From Dehalococcoidia bacterium (GTDB lineage Bacteria > Chloroflexota > Dehalococcoidia > Lucifugimonadales > UBA3495): DNA of 33,300 nucleotides. The notes beneath the pieces were generated by a model. The model worked only from the letters and a program-made list of their open reading frames with translations. It made no database searches and was not told where the DNA came from. The position numbers and the translations under genes are program-made. Location: NCBI GenBank assembly GCA_022451925.1, contig JAKUNL010000004.1, forward strand, positions 24,231 to 57,530, given 5' to 3'. Of the stretch, positions 17,271-25,397 are shown one piece after another (positions within the stretch are counted from its first letter, which is position 1; every line of letters begins with the position of its first letter).

Positions 17271-18344
17271 TTGACTGAACCCTCGATCCAGCGTCCCTCA
17301 GCGCAAAGTATTGAAGATATTATAGCCGCAGCGTCAGCAGAGCTGGAGTCCATCCAGGATCTGGCGGCTCTTGACCAATGGCGTGTTCTGTATCTGGGCC
17401 GTCGTGGTGCTTTAACAATGGTTCTGCGCGGACTGGCATCCATTGAAGTGTCAGAACGTAAGGCCGTTGGGGCGCTGGCCAACCAGGCTAAAACAACTCT
17501 CGAAGATCGATTAAAAGAACGTGTCCGGCAAGTCAACGAGGAATCGCTTAAAATCTCTGAAAACCGTGACCGTTTGGACGTCACGCTTCCTGGTCGCCCT
17601 GCCCTTAAAGGCAGTTTGCATCCGACCACTCAGATTGTTAGAGAGATATGCGATGCCTTTGTGGCCATGGGTTTCGGAGTTGTAGAAGGTCCGGAGGTCG
17701 AGTGGGATCACTACAACTTTGAGATGCTGAATATTCCAAAGGGCCACCCGGCACGGGATATGTGGAACACTCTGTGGGTCGACTATGATGACCCAGAAAA
17801 AGAGAAAGCGATGTTGCTTCGAACCCACACCTCTCCGATGCAGGCCAGGGTTATGGAAAGTAGGGAGCCACCCATTAGAGTCGTGGTTCCAGGAAAATGC
17901 TACCGTTATGAGGCCACCGATGCCACCCATGAGTGGCATTTCTATCAGGTGGAAGGGTTGGCTGTCGGCGAGGGTATAACCTTCGCTGACCTTAAAGGCA
18001 CTTTGTACGAGTTTGCACGCCGGATGTTTGGTGAAGAGCGTAAGATTCGGTTCCGCTGTGATTATTTTCCTTTTGTGGAACCTGGTGTGGATATGTCGAT
18101 TGACTGTTTTGCCTGTCAGGGAGACGGTGATGGCTGCCGCATTTGCCGTGACAGTGGCTGGATTGAGATTATGGGAGCCGGTATGATCCACCCCAGAGTG
18201 CTGGAAGGCGTCGGCTACGACGTAGAGAAGTACACGGGGTTCGCATTTGGCATGGGGCCCGAACGTATCGCTATGTTGAAATACGGGATAGACGATATTC
18301 GCCACTTTTACGCAAACGACCTCCGTTTCCTGCGCCAATTTTAA
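17271..18344 (+). CDS. pheS: Phenylalanyl-tRNA synthetase alpha subunit
   Basis: Catalytic subunit of the tetrameric PheRS. Start chosen at TTG 17271: GGAGG at 17256-17260 lies 10 bases upstream, and the product begins just before the usual N-terminal coiled coil (AQSIEDIIAAASAELESI). In-frame starts at 17196 and 17220 are longer but lie at or just after the predicted transcription start and lack a ribosome site. The class II core shows EGPEVEWDHYNFEMLNIP, HPARDMWNTLW, RTHTSPMQAR and the end FGMGPERIAMLKYGIDDIR. A four-cysteine CFACQGDGDGCRIC motif precedes GWIEIMGAGM, as in several bacterial PheS. 357 residues, normal length. pheT follows after 83 bases. Confidence 0.94.
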   Translation: MTEPSIQRPSAQSIEDIIAAASAELESIQDLAALDQWRVLYLGRRGALTMVLRGLASIEVSERKAVGALANQAKTTLEDRLKERVRQVNEESLKISENRDRLDVTLPGRPALKGSLHPTTQIVREICDAFVAMGFGVVEGPEVEWDHYNFEMLNIPKGHPARDMWNTLWVDYDDPEKEKAMLLRTHTSPMQARVMESREPPIRVVVPGKCYRYEATDATHEWHFYQVEGLAVGEGITFADLKGTLYEFARRMFGEERKIRFRCDYFPFVEPGVDMSIDCFACQGDGDGCRICRDSGWIEIMGAGMIHPRVLEGVGYDVEKYTGFAFGMGPERIAMLKYGIDDIRHFYANDLRFLRQF

Positions 18345-18427
18345 TAACGGAATAAACTGGCAGGGTGAAGTCTGCCGTCTCGTGACGCTCAAGAGATATT
18401 GGCCGCAGTGGATGTATGAGATAAAAG

Positions 18428-20830
18428 ATGAAAATATCCCTTAGTTGGCTCAAACAATACGTAGATGTTGACCTCCCTGTATCGGAGTTGTCCCACCGGC
18501 TGACCATGGCGGGTATTGAGGTCGGTGAAGTTGAAATCATCGGTGGCTGGACTGAGGTATTTGTCGGTCATGTGACCGACGTTCGACCTCATCCAAATGC
18601 CGACCGACTTCGGCTCTGCGTTGTGAACACTGGAAACGAAGAAATGGAGGTGGTCTGTGGCGCTCCCAACGTTGCACCTGACCAGAATATCTGCTTAGCA
18701 AAGGTTGGCGCCAAGGTATACAACACTCACACAGAGCGGTATGAGATTCTGGGGCCTGCTAAGATCCGTGGTGTCGAGTCGCAGGGTATGATTTGCTCGG
18801 CGGTTGAGCTTGGCCTGGGTGCTGAGAATGATGGGATTATCGTGCTGCCTGACGATGCACCTGTGGGTGCGTCGCTGGACGATTACCTTGGTGACGTTGT
18901 TTTGGACTTGGAATTGACCCCCAATCGGTTGGACTGTTTGTCGGTCTTAGGTGTGGCTTATGAAGTCGCAGCTATCACTGGAAAGGAGGTTGTAGAGCCT
19001 GAAGCTAGCTACCATGAATCGGGGGTGCCGATATCGGAACAGGTGAAGATCAGTGTGGCTGATCCTGACCTGTGCCCCAGGTATACAGCCAGTCTGTTAC
19101 AGGGAGTCACCATTGGACCCTCCCCTCAGTGGTTGCAAGACCTGTTGATCAAAGGCGGTCTGAGGCCAATCAACAACGTGGTGGATGTGACAAACTTTGT
19201 TATGTTGGAATACAACCAGCCGTTACATTCATTCGACTATGACCGAATCAAAGATGCTACAGTCATAGTCCGGCGCGCACGGCTTGGCGAAAAATTAACT
19301 ACACTGGACGATATCGAGCGTACACTTTGTACCGATAACCTGGTCATCGCTGACGCTAACGATGCAATCGGGTTGGGCGGTGTCATCGGTGGGGCCAACA
19401 GCGAGATTAATGAGAACACAATAAACGTACTTTTGGAATCGGCTACGTTCAACGGAGCCAACAACCGGGAGACCGCCCAGGCAATGGAATTGCGTACCGA
19501 GGCTACTCTTCGGTTCGAAAAGGGTCTCCGTGCTGAGTTGGCACCAATCGCCTTGCGTCGGGCCACGGCATTGATACAAGAGGTTGCTGGAGGTACCATT
19601 GCTCCTGGCATAGTCGATATCGTATCTGAAGAAGGAGCTGAGCCTGCGGTAGTTACTCTGACCAGTGGCAAGATTAGGCGAATGCTAGGTATGGACGTAG
19701 GCCTGAAGCAGACTCAGGAGACCCTGACCTCTTTGGGGTTTACGTGGGAGGTCGAGGGCGATGCTGCACTAAAGGTGACCGTCCCATACTGGCGTAACGA
19801 CGTTAACATTGAAGAGGACCTAGTAGAGGAGGTTGTGCGGACCATCGGATACGAATCTGTTCCCACGACTATGCTCTCCAGTCCGATTCCATTCCAGCAT
19901 CCAGTTCCGGTGATGAATCTTCGTGATAAAGTCAAGGATTTACTAACGTCTGCTGGTATCCAAGAAGTGATCAACTACCCGTTGGTCACACTGCAACAGC
20001 TGGAACAAGTGCGACAGTTAGATACTGAAGCTCTACCGATTCGAGTAGCCAACCCCATGAGTTCGGACAGGGAATATCTCCGAACGACACTTAGGGCTAG
20101 TATACTGGGTACTCTGGCCGCAAACCAAAGCCATAGTATCGGACCGTTCCGTCTGTTCGAGGCCGGCAGGGTCTTTACTCCCCGAGAGGATGACTTACCC
20201 GACGAAAAGGAGACCGTAACCGGTTTATTGGCCGGACTTCGTCACGAACCCTCCTGGTTGGAAGACGAGACTCATATGGATTTCTATGACGCCAAAGGCA
20301 TTGTAGAATTAGTGTTTGAGCGGCTGAGCGTCAACGTCACTTATCAACCAGCAGAGGACCCCACATTTTATCCAGGACGGTGTGCGGTCATCGAGACGTC
20401 CGACTCAGTAGTGGGTATGGTCGGAGAGGTTCATCCTGTGGTTATGGAACGCCTGGGATTGGACTCACCTCAAGTGGCGATATTTGAACTATATCTTGAA
20501 CCAATATTGGCTGCTCTGCCCGAATCACAGCGAAATTTTGAGGCTCTACCCAGATACCCTTCCGCCACCCGAGATCTTGCTTTGGTGATGCCCGCCGATG
20601 TATCCGCGGGGTTAGTTACTCGGGTGATTACCGGTCACCGCGGCGTTCACCATGCAGAATTGTTCGACATTTATGTAGGTGAGAACATCTCAGAAGGATC
20701 CAAGTCTCTGGCTTTCCACGTATATTTTCAAGCCAGAGACCGGACACTGACTAATGAAGAGGTTAACAAGTCTCTAGACGGTCTGTTGAGGACCCTAGAT
20801 CGAGAATTAAATGTAACGCTGCGGGTTTAA
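18428..20830 (+). CDS. pheT: Phenylalanyl-tRNA synthetase beta subunit
   Basis: Structural, editing and tRNA-binding subunit of PheRS. In order: N-terminal MKISLSWLKQYVDVDLPVSE; the OB-fold tRNA-binding domain at about residues 40-150 (VTDVRPHPNADRLRLCVV, VVCGAPNV); the B3/B4 editing domain at about 210-390 (NNVVDVTNFVMLEYNQPLHS); the B5 domain near 405-480; the pseudo-catalytic core; and the FDX-ACB anticodon domain at about 705-800 (YPSATRDLALVMP). At 800 residues it is full length. A terminator between pheS and pheT is not seen, so they form one unit. moeA starts 19 bases after the stop. Confidence 0.96.
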   Translation: MKISLSWLKQYVDVDLPVSELSHRLTMAGIEVGEVEIIGGWTEVFVGHVTDVRPHPNADRLRLCVVNTGNEEMEVVCGAPNVAPDQNICLAKVGAKVYNTHTERYEILGPAKIRGVESQGMICSAVELGLGAENDGIIVLPDDAPVGASLDDYLGDVVLDLELTPNRLDCLSVLGVAYEVAAITGKEVVEPEASYHESGVPISEQVKISVADPDLCPRYTASLLQGVTIGPSPQWLQDLLIKGGLRPINNVVDVTNFVMLEYNQPLHSFDYDRIKDATVIVRRARLGEKLTTLDDIERTLCTDNLVIADANDAIGLGGVIGGANSEINENTINVLLESATFNGANNRETAQAMELRTEATLRFEKGLRAELAPIALRRATALIQEVAGGTIAPGIVDIVSEEGAEPAVVTLTSGKIRRMLGMDVGLKQTQETLTSLGFTWEVEGDAALKVTVPYWRNDVNIEEDLVEEVVRTIGYESVPTTMLSSPIPFQHPVPVMNLRDKVKDLLTSAGIQEVINYPLVTLQQLEQVRQLDTEALPIRVANPMSSDREYLRTTLRASILGTLAANQSHSIGPFRLFEAGRVFTPREDDLPDEKETVTGLLAGLRHEPSWLEDETHMDFYDAKGIVELVFERLSVNVTYQPAEDPTFYPGRCAVIETSDSVVGMVGEVHPVVMERLGLDSPQVAIFELYLEPILAALPESQRNFEALPRYPSATRDLALVMPADVSAGLVTRVITGHRGVHHAELFDIYVGENISEGSKSLAFHVYFQARDRTLTNEEVNKSLDGLLRTLDRELNVTLRV

Positions 20831-20849
20831 CAACTCGTATGATAGGAAT

Positions 20850-22184
20850 ATGACTAATCACAATCACGGACACAATCACGAGGCTCCCCACTCGCACGGC
20901 CATGCTTCTGCTTTTGAGGACATGCTCAGCGTTGAACAGGCATTCGATAAGGTGATTGCCAGCTTCCAATCCCTAGAGTACGAGGAAAAACCCCTGCTGG
21001 ATTGCATTGGACAGGTTTTGGCGGAGGATATCAGGTCGCCACTGGCACTTCCCCCACTCGCTAACTCGGGTATGGACGGATACGCCGTTATACAAGCAGA
21101 TATTGTAGGAGCGTCGCCGGCAAAGCCAAGTAATTTGTCTGTTATTGGAATCGTTGCAGCTGGCCATATGCCAGATAAAACCGTTGTTCCAGGCACGGCT
21201 ATCAGGATCATGACAGGGGCTCCCGTTCCAAACGGTGCAGATACCGTTATCCCATTTGAAGAGACTGACGAGGTTGAGCGGAAGCGTGAGGGTAAACCTC
21301 TGGATCGAGTGCAAATATTTGCTGACATGCCATTTGGATGCAATGTCCGTCCAGCGGGCGAAGACGTTAGTGTTGGGATGTTGGTATTGGAAAAAGGCAC
21401 GTCGATTAGGGCAGCAGAGGTTGGTGTTATAGCCTCTTTGGGAATGGATAAAGTTAAAGTGATCAGACGCCCGGTAGTCGCGGTTTTGGCTACGGGCGAC
21501 GAACTGGAGACTACTGGCACACCATTGTCGGGTGGCAGGATTTACGATTCAAATAGTTTTAGCGTGGCGGCGTCTATTATTTCTAGCGGCGGCGTTCCAA
21601 GGATATTGGGAATCGCAAGGGATAATTTAGGCGACCTGAACGCCAAGTTGGAGGCAGCAGTAGGTTCTGATCTGGTAATCACTTCTGCAGGCGTTTCTAA
21701 GGGCGATTATGATATCGTTAAAGATGTATTAAACGAACGGGGAGAGATGAATTTTTGGTCGGTCCGTATGCGTCCGGCTAAGCCGTTAGCGTTTGGACAC
21801 TTGAATGGTTCTGGTGGCAAAAACATTCCACTGCTGGGATTGCCTGGTAATCCGGTCAGCGCCATGGTTGCCTTTGAGATGTTTGCCAGACCCGCCATTC
21901 GCACCATGTTGGGGAAGTCCAGGATTTTCAGGCCGATGATAGATGGTGTATTGACCGCCTCTATCAGAAATGATGACGGTCGACGTGTATACGCCAGAGT
22001 GGAGGTCGAGTTGAAAAACGGTGAATACCAAGCGACTCCTACCGGCCCACAGGGCTCAAATATACTGACATCCATGTCCAAGGCCAATGGCCTGGCTATA
22101 TGCCCTGATGATCTATCTGGGAAGGATGCAGGCGAAGTGGTACAGATAATCATGTTGGATTGGAATGAAGAGGTACAAGTATGA
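20850..22184 (+). CDS. moeA: Molybdopterin molybdenumtransferase with a His-rich N-terminus
   Basis: MoeA inserts molybdate into adenylated molybdopterin to finish the molybdenum cofactor. Family marks are ANSGMDGYAV at about residue 73, RIMTGAPVPNGADTVIPFEE, AGVSKGDYDIVKDVL, and GLPGNPVSAMVAFEMF near 330. The 444-residue length fits, except that residues 1-24 form a histidine-rich lead with seven His (NHNHGHNH, PHSHGH) before the usual core start at about residue 25 (MLSVEQAF). The lead could bind a metal (inference). Only a short AGGA is seen upstream of ATG 20850. No other cofactor genes are nearby. The stop overlaps the next start (ATGA). Confidence 0.93.
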   Translation: MTNHNHGHNHEAPHSHGHASAFEDMLSVEQAFDKVIASFQSLEYEEKPLLDCIGQVLAEDIRSPLALPPLANSGMDGYAVIQADIVGASPAKPSNLSVIGIVAAGHMPDKTVVPGTAIRIMTGAPVPNGADTVIPFEETDEVERKREGKPLDRVQIFADMPFGCNVRPAGEDVSVGMLVLEKGTSIRAAEVGVIASLGMDKVKVIRRPVVAVLATGDELETTGTPLSGGRIYDSNSFSVAASIISSGGVPRILGIARDNLGDLNAKLEAAVGSDLVITSAGVSKGDYDIVKDVLNERGEMNFWSVRMRPAKPLAFGHLNGSGGKNIPLLGLPGNPVSAMVAFEMFARPAIRTMLGKSRIFRPMIDGVLTASIRNDDGRRVYARVEVELKNGEYQATPTGPQGSNILTSMSKANGLAICPDDLSGKDAGEVVQIIMLDWNEEVQV

Positions 22185-22618
22185 CAACCCATGACTCTAA
22201 TGCTGAAGAGGTTTCAGCAGAAAGGCAACCGGAACTCGAAAACCCTTTGTTTCTGATCAGCTCTGATAAGCTAGGTAAACTAGAGCGTTCTCCTGTTTAT
22301 CTGGTGGCCGGAAGACTGACTGAAACCAGCCCGTCGAAATCAAAGGCAATGGGCGAATTGGGTGACATGAAGAGTCTTATCCGCGAGATATCTCAGAACG
22401 CTAAGAGCGATTCCAGTTTCATACGGTCTGATATGCCGGTTCAAGAGATTGTCTTTCGGACCTTATTGGCACGGAATAACCGACCCATGTCTCTGACGGA
22501 TCTCCATTATGAATTGACAGAAAAATGGGCGACTCCCGTTCGACCAATAGTTATTACTCAAGAGCGGTTGCTCCGGATTCTCGACAACGATACCTACTAT
22601 GGTTTCGCTCGTAAGTAA
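22181..22618 (+). CDS. Hypothetical protein, possible winged-helix C-terminus
   Basis: A 145-residue cytosolic protein I cannot assign. Its ATG overlaps the moeA stop by four bases (ATGA), so it is translated from the pheST-moeA message. Residues 1-25 are acidic and polar. The middle holds LFLISSDKLGKLERSPVYLV. The C-terminal 60 residues (VQEIVFRTLLARNNRPMSLT, DLHYELTEKW, ERLLRILDNDTYYGF) look like three helices and a wing, as in small winged-helix DNA-binding domains such as HARE-HTH. That is only a pattern resemblance. A bidirectional terminator follows. Confidence 0.75.
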   Translation: MTTHDSNAEEVSAERQPELENPLFLISSDKLGKLERSPVYLVAGRLTETSPSKSKAMGELGDMKSLIREISQNAKSDSSFIRSDMPVQEIVFRTLLARNNRPMSLTDLHYELTEKWATPVRPIVITQERLLRILDNDTYYGFARK

Positions 22619-22654
22619 ATCAAAATCAACTGGTTTAGCCTTAGACTGAGGCAT

Positions 22655-22687
22655 AAAAAATCGCGGTGAATAACACCACGATTTTTT
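22655..22687. terminator. Bidirectional intrinsic terminator
   Basis: A 14-bp stem with one mismatch: aaaaaatcgcggtg (22655-22668), loop aataa, caccacgatttttt (22674-22687). The A run and T run at the ends give a U tract on both strands, fitting the convergent genes at 22618 (plus) and 22707 (minus). Confidence 0.85.
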
Positions 22688-22706
22688 TATGGCCTTTTTA
22701 AACTGC

Positions 22707-23069
22707 CTAGGCTGCAGCCAGTTGTTCTTTGGAGGTTTCTACCAACTTGGCGAAAGCCTGAGAATCACGTACTGCCATGTCAGCCAATATCTTTCGGTCC
22801 AGTTCAATACCTGCTAGCTTCAGGCCGTGCATGAACTGGCTGTAGGTTGTCCCGGCTTCGCGGCAGCCTGCACCAATCCGGACGATCCAAAGGCGACGGA
22901 AGTCGCCTTTCCGCTCCCGGCGATGGCGATAGGCATAGGCCCAAGCATGTTGTACAGCTTCCTTGGCCCATTTGTAGTTTCGTGAGGAAGATCCGCTATA
23001 TCCTTTAGCGGCTTTTAGTATCTTTTTGTGGCGGGCGTGCTTAGTAACGCCACGTTTGACTCTAGACAA
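22707..23069 (-). CDS. rplT: 50S ribosomal protein L20
   Basis: L20 binds 23S rRNA early in large-subunit assembly and in some bacteria represses its own operon. The 120-residue sequence starts [20 protein letters not shown] and contains [17 protein letters not shown] and [20 protein letters not shown], all standard. The start is TTG at 23069, at the expected position, with a GGAG about nine bases upstream. It is the last gene of infC-rpmI-rplT. Confidence 0.95.
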   Translation of the reverse strand: MSRVKRGVTKHARHKKILKAAKGYSGSSSRNYKWAKEAVQHAWAYAYRHRRERKGDFRRLWIVRIGAGCREAGTTYSQFMHGLKLAGIELDRKILADMAVRDSQAFAKLVETSKEQLAAA

Positions 23070-23123
23070 GGGTTGCTCTCCGACTTGATAGTTACTTTAG
23101 GGAATTTTGGAGAAGTTGGTTCC

Positions 23124-23321
23124 TTATCCGTAAGGAAGCATTTTGTGCAAGCGCTTGTAGTCCGAAGCGTCTACTGCCAACTTATCAGCGTATTTCCTGG
23201 TTACTTTGGTAGGCTTCTTGCGCCGTAGGTGACTGCTCATTCGCTTTCGTCGCATCAACTTACCGGTGCCTGTTACGTGAATTCGGGCTTTAGCCCCTTT
23301 GTGTGTCTTAAGTTTTGGCAT
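23124..23321 (-). CDS. rpmI: 50S ribosomal protein L35
   Basis: The 65-residue, highly basic protein begins MPKLKTHKGAKARIHVTGTG and has the typical RRKRMSSHLRRKK stretch. It overlaps the end of infC by 14 bases and is followed by rplT after 54 bases, the usual infC-rpmI-rplT order. The overlap suggests translational coupling to infC. Confidence 0.95.
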   Translation of the reverse strand: MPKLKTHKGAKARIHVTGTGKLMRRKRMSSHLRRKKPTKVTRKYADKLAVDASDYKRLHKMLPYG

Positions 23322-23898
23322 CTGCCAGTTCTTCTACTTGTCCTGGATTATTATTGTTTGGCGCGTCTTCTTCGCCCTTTTCGGTTTTAGAGAGGGCGGG
23401 GATTAACACCATGGACAGCGCCCGACCTTCCATCGATGGCGGCCGTTCCAGTCTTACTTCATCTTTCAGCTCGTCTGCAACCCGCTTTAGGACGGAAAGC
23501 CCCAACTGTTGGTGGGCAGCCTCGCGGCCGCGGAATCGAACGGTGAGTTTGACCTTGGAACCGTCGCTGATGAACTCGCGAATTTTGCGGGTCTTCGCGT
23601 CTAAATCATGAGTTCCTATGTTCGGCCGAAAACGCACTTCTTTTTGCTCTGTGCTCCTTTGGCCCTTCTTGGACTCGCGCTCTTTTTTGGAGGTCATGTA
23701 TAGGAGTTTGCCGTAGTCCAGAAGCCTGCAGACAGGAGGATCCGAGTTTGGAGCAACCTCAACTAGGTCTACTTCAGCGTCTCGCGCTAGTTGGAGCGCC
23801 CGCGCAACTTCCATCACACCGAGCTGCTCCCCGTTGTCGCCGATGACTCTTACGGAGGGGCTGTTTATCCGCTCATTGACCCGATACTGTCTAGCTAT
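23308..23898 (-). CDS. infC: Translation initiation factor IF-3 with a non-canonical ATA start
   Basis: IF-3 prevents premature subunit joining and rejects wrong initiation codons. The frame upstream of GTG 23817 still encodes the conserved N-terminus (YRVNERINSPSVRVIGDNGE), so the gene starts further up. Back to an in-frame TAG there is no ATG, GTG or TTG. An ATA at 23898-23896 lies 9 bases after GGAGG and gives 196 residues. The IF3 N-domain (VARALQLARDAEVDLVEVAP, DYGKLLY), the linker and the C-domain (RPNIGTHDLDAKTRKIREFI, VRFRGREAAHQQLG) are complete; an acidic tail of about 20 residues ends it. In E. coli infC starts with AUU, which IF-3 uses to regulate itself; the same logic is inferred here. 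Confidence 0.93.
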   Translation of the reverse strand: MARQYRVNERINSPSVRVIGDNGEQLGVMEVARALQLARDAEVDLVEVAPNSDPPVCRLLDYGKLLYMTSKKERESKKGQRSTEQKEVRFRPNIGTHDLDAKTRKIREFISDGSKVKLTVRFRGREAAHQQLGLSVLKRVADELKDEVRLERPPSMEGRALSMVLIPALSKTEKGEEDAPNNNNPGQVEELADAKT

Positions 23899-23912
23899 GC
23901 TCTGATACCTCC
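23896..23912 (-). promoter_or_regulatory. infC ribosome binding site and ATA start codon
   Basis: Minus strand GGAGG (23912-23908), a 9-base spacer, then ATA (23898-23896). This is the only well-placed ribosome site ahead of the conserved IF-3 N-terminus. ATT codons also occur further upstream in frame, but they lie before the GGAGG. Confidence 0.7.
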
Positions 23913-23952
23913 GATAAATTCCTCGTTTATTACGCGAAATATAGGTGAAATC

Positions 23953-23981
23953 ACTCTAGCATACCCCCTATATAACGTCAA
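23953..23981 (-). promoter_or_regulatory. Candidate promoter of infC-rpmI-rplT
   Basis: Minus strand -35 TTGACG (23981-23976), a 17-base spacer and -10 TAGAGT (23958-23953) with TG one base upstream of the -10. The predicted start near 23946 leaves a leader of about 50 bases before the ATA codon. Confidence 0.5.
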
Positions 23982-24318
23982 ACAGATTGCTGCATGATCT
24001 GTAATTGGCTGGAGCTTACGCCCGTAACTTTGTAAAAACCGGTAGGTCTATTGAAGATTGTATTAATACATCGTCACGAGTTCATATAGACAGTTGATGC
24101 CAGAAGGAAATGTCATTTACCGGGCACTACATAGCCATGGCATTTAAAGATCAGAAGCGTTTTGTTGCGCAGCCGTCAACCAACCTGAGAATCCAGTTAA
24201 GCTGGTCTCGGCTCTTGGCGAGGATATAGTTCTGAATTTGTGCGGTGTCCCGCGATGATTGACTGGAAGGTAGGAATAAGAGCTTCGGATGTGATATTGG
24301 GGCTAGTTCCGACAAAGA
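23982..24318. other. Intergenic region, no gene recognised
   Basis: About 340 bases between the infC promoter and the end of the PAC2-family gene. All frames are broken by stops. A minus-strand stretch around 24169-24255 reads like protein (DTAQIQNYILAKSRDQLNWI) for about 35 codons before a stop and could be a remnant, but no family is recognisable. No tRNA, hairpin terminator or repeat was found. Confidence 0.4.
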
Positions 24319-25233
24319 CTACTCGTCATCTGGGTCGTCATCTAGGTCTAGTTCATCGTCAAATTCGGTATTTGAACCTAGACCTTGAAGGAATTCTTCC
24401 ACCATGGGAGAGAGATCACTGGTAGGTTCGCTATCAGGGTTATTCTCCCGATCATATCGTTCTTCAAGCCGTTCTAAAAGTCCCGCGACTTCAGAGGTGT
24501 CAGTGACTATGTTCTGGAGAGACGCGTATTGTTGGCGTCCGCGTTCAGAGTCGGCTAGTCGGATAGGTAGGCCATATAACGTGCACATAATCGTCATCAG
24601 ACGTGCTGTGCCCGTAAAATCCTCTTCAACCTGGAAGTACTGGGGAAGGTGAACAACAAATATACGGGTTTCGATATCAGCAGCGTCAAGTGCGTTAGAA
24701 ACTAGGTAGGTGATGGTAGTCGGACCTTCGTAGTCGCTGGGCCTTACGCCAACTAATTTGTATTCTGCTTCGTTATGAGAGTCTAAAATTCCTCCCGACA
24801 CCAGCAGTTGACGGGTGTGGGGTACCATGTCGTACATGGCACCAATCATGGAGTATCGCTTTACACCAAGGTACTTTAGGAGTTCGATTAGGGAGTCGGT
24901 ATAGTCTTCGCCGTAAAGATGGGGTTCCAGCATGTGCAGGGTTATTAGGTCTGGCCCGTGTTCACGAACGGCCGCGCTGATGGTGGTGGATGGGATGCTA
25001 TATTCTCGTACTCCTTGTTTTAGCACCGATTTTGGGCGGTAGCGTGTGAAGTCGTAATAGCGACCAGGCTTGACTAGTCGGCCAATCTCTTTGGACTCAA
25101 GATGGCGCTCTAGCCGCCTCATGGTCAAAGTCCCCACGTTTCCCACGTCAATCCATGGCCGGACAACGGCCAACACATGGGGGTCTTTTAACATGGGTAG
25201 AGGCTCTTGGAGTTCAAAATCACCGATACGCAT
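24319..25233 (-). CDS. PAC2 (proteasome assembly chaperone) family protein
   Basis: A 304-residue cytosolic protein of the PAC2/COG2047 type. Archaeal and actinobacterial relatives are linked to proteasomes or remain uncharacterised. Family-like segments are LAVVRPWIDVGNVGTLTM near the N-terminus, DLITLHMLEPHLYGEDYT, KYLGVKRYSMIGAMYDMVPH, GPTTITYLVSNAL and FVVHLPQYFQVEEDFTG. The C-terminal tail is strongly acidic (DDELDLDDDPDDE). ATG 25233 is preferred over an in-frame ATG at 25278 because the extra 15 residues look unlike the family. No ribosome site is visible for either. It is divergent from a lipoprotein gene. Confidence 0.78.
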   Translation of the reverse strand: MRIGDFELQEPLPMLKDPHVLAVVRPWIDVGNVGTLTMRRLERHLESKEIGRLVKPGRYYDFTRYRPKSVLKQGVREYSIPSTTISAAVREHGPDLITLHMLEPHLYGEDYTDSLIELLKYLGVKRYSMIGAMYDMVPHTRQLLVSGGILDSHNEAEYKLVGVRPSDYEGPTTITYLVSNALDAADIETRIFVVHLPQYFQVEEDFTGTARLMTIMCTLYGLPIRLADSERGRQQYASLQNIVTDTSEVAGLLERLEERYDRENNPDSEPTSDLSPMVEEFLQGLGSNTEFDDELDLDDDPDDE

Positions 25234-25397
25234 GGCATTAGTTTGACAGTGGTGTTTTGGATTTACAAGGGCAGACAATTCGGACTAAGAGGTCTTTATC
25301 GGGTGTTTTTCTACTTGGATGGCGAGTGTCGGATATCGGACTTTGATATCATACGTTCAGAAAGAATGACTAGAAACGCAGAAACGATGGAGTGTGA

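Noticed and set aside
17511-18392. 293-codon minus-strand open frame
   Set aside because: Antisense shadow of pheS, whose motifs are unmistakable on the plus strand; no ribosome site or recognisable domain.
20876-21520. 214-codon minus-strand open frame
   Set aside because: It lies wholly inside moeA on the other strand; its translation is Ser/Thr/Ala-rich with no family pattern.
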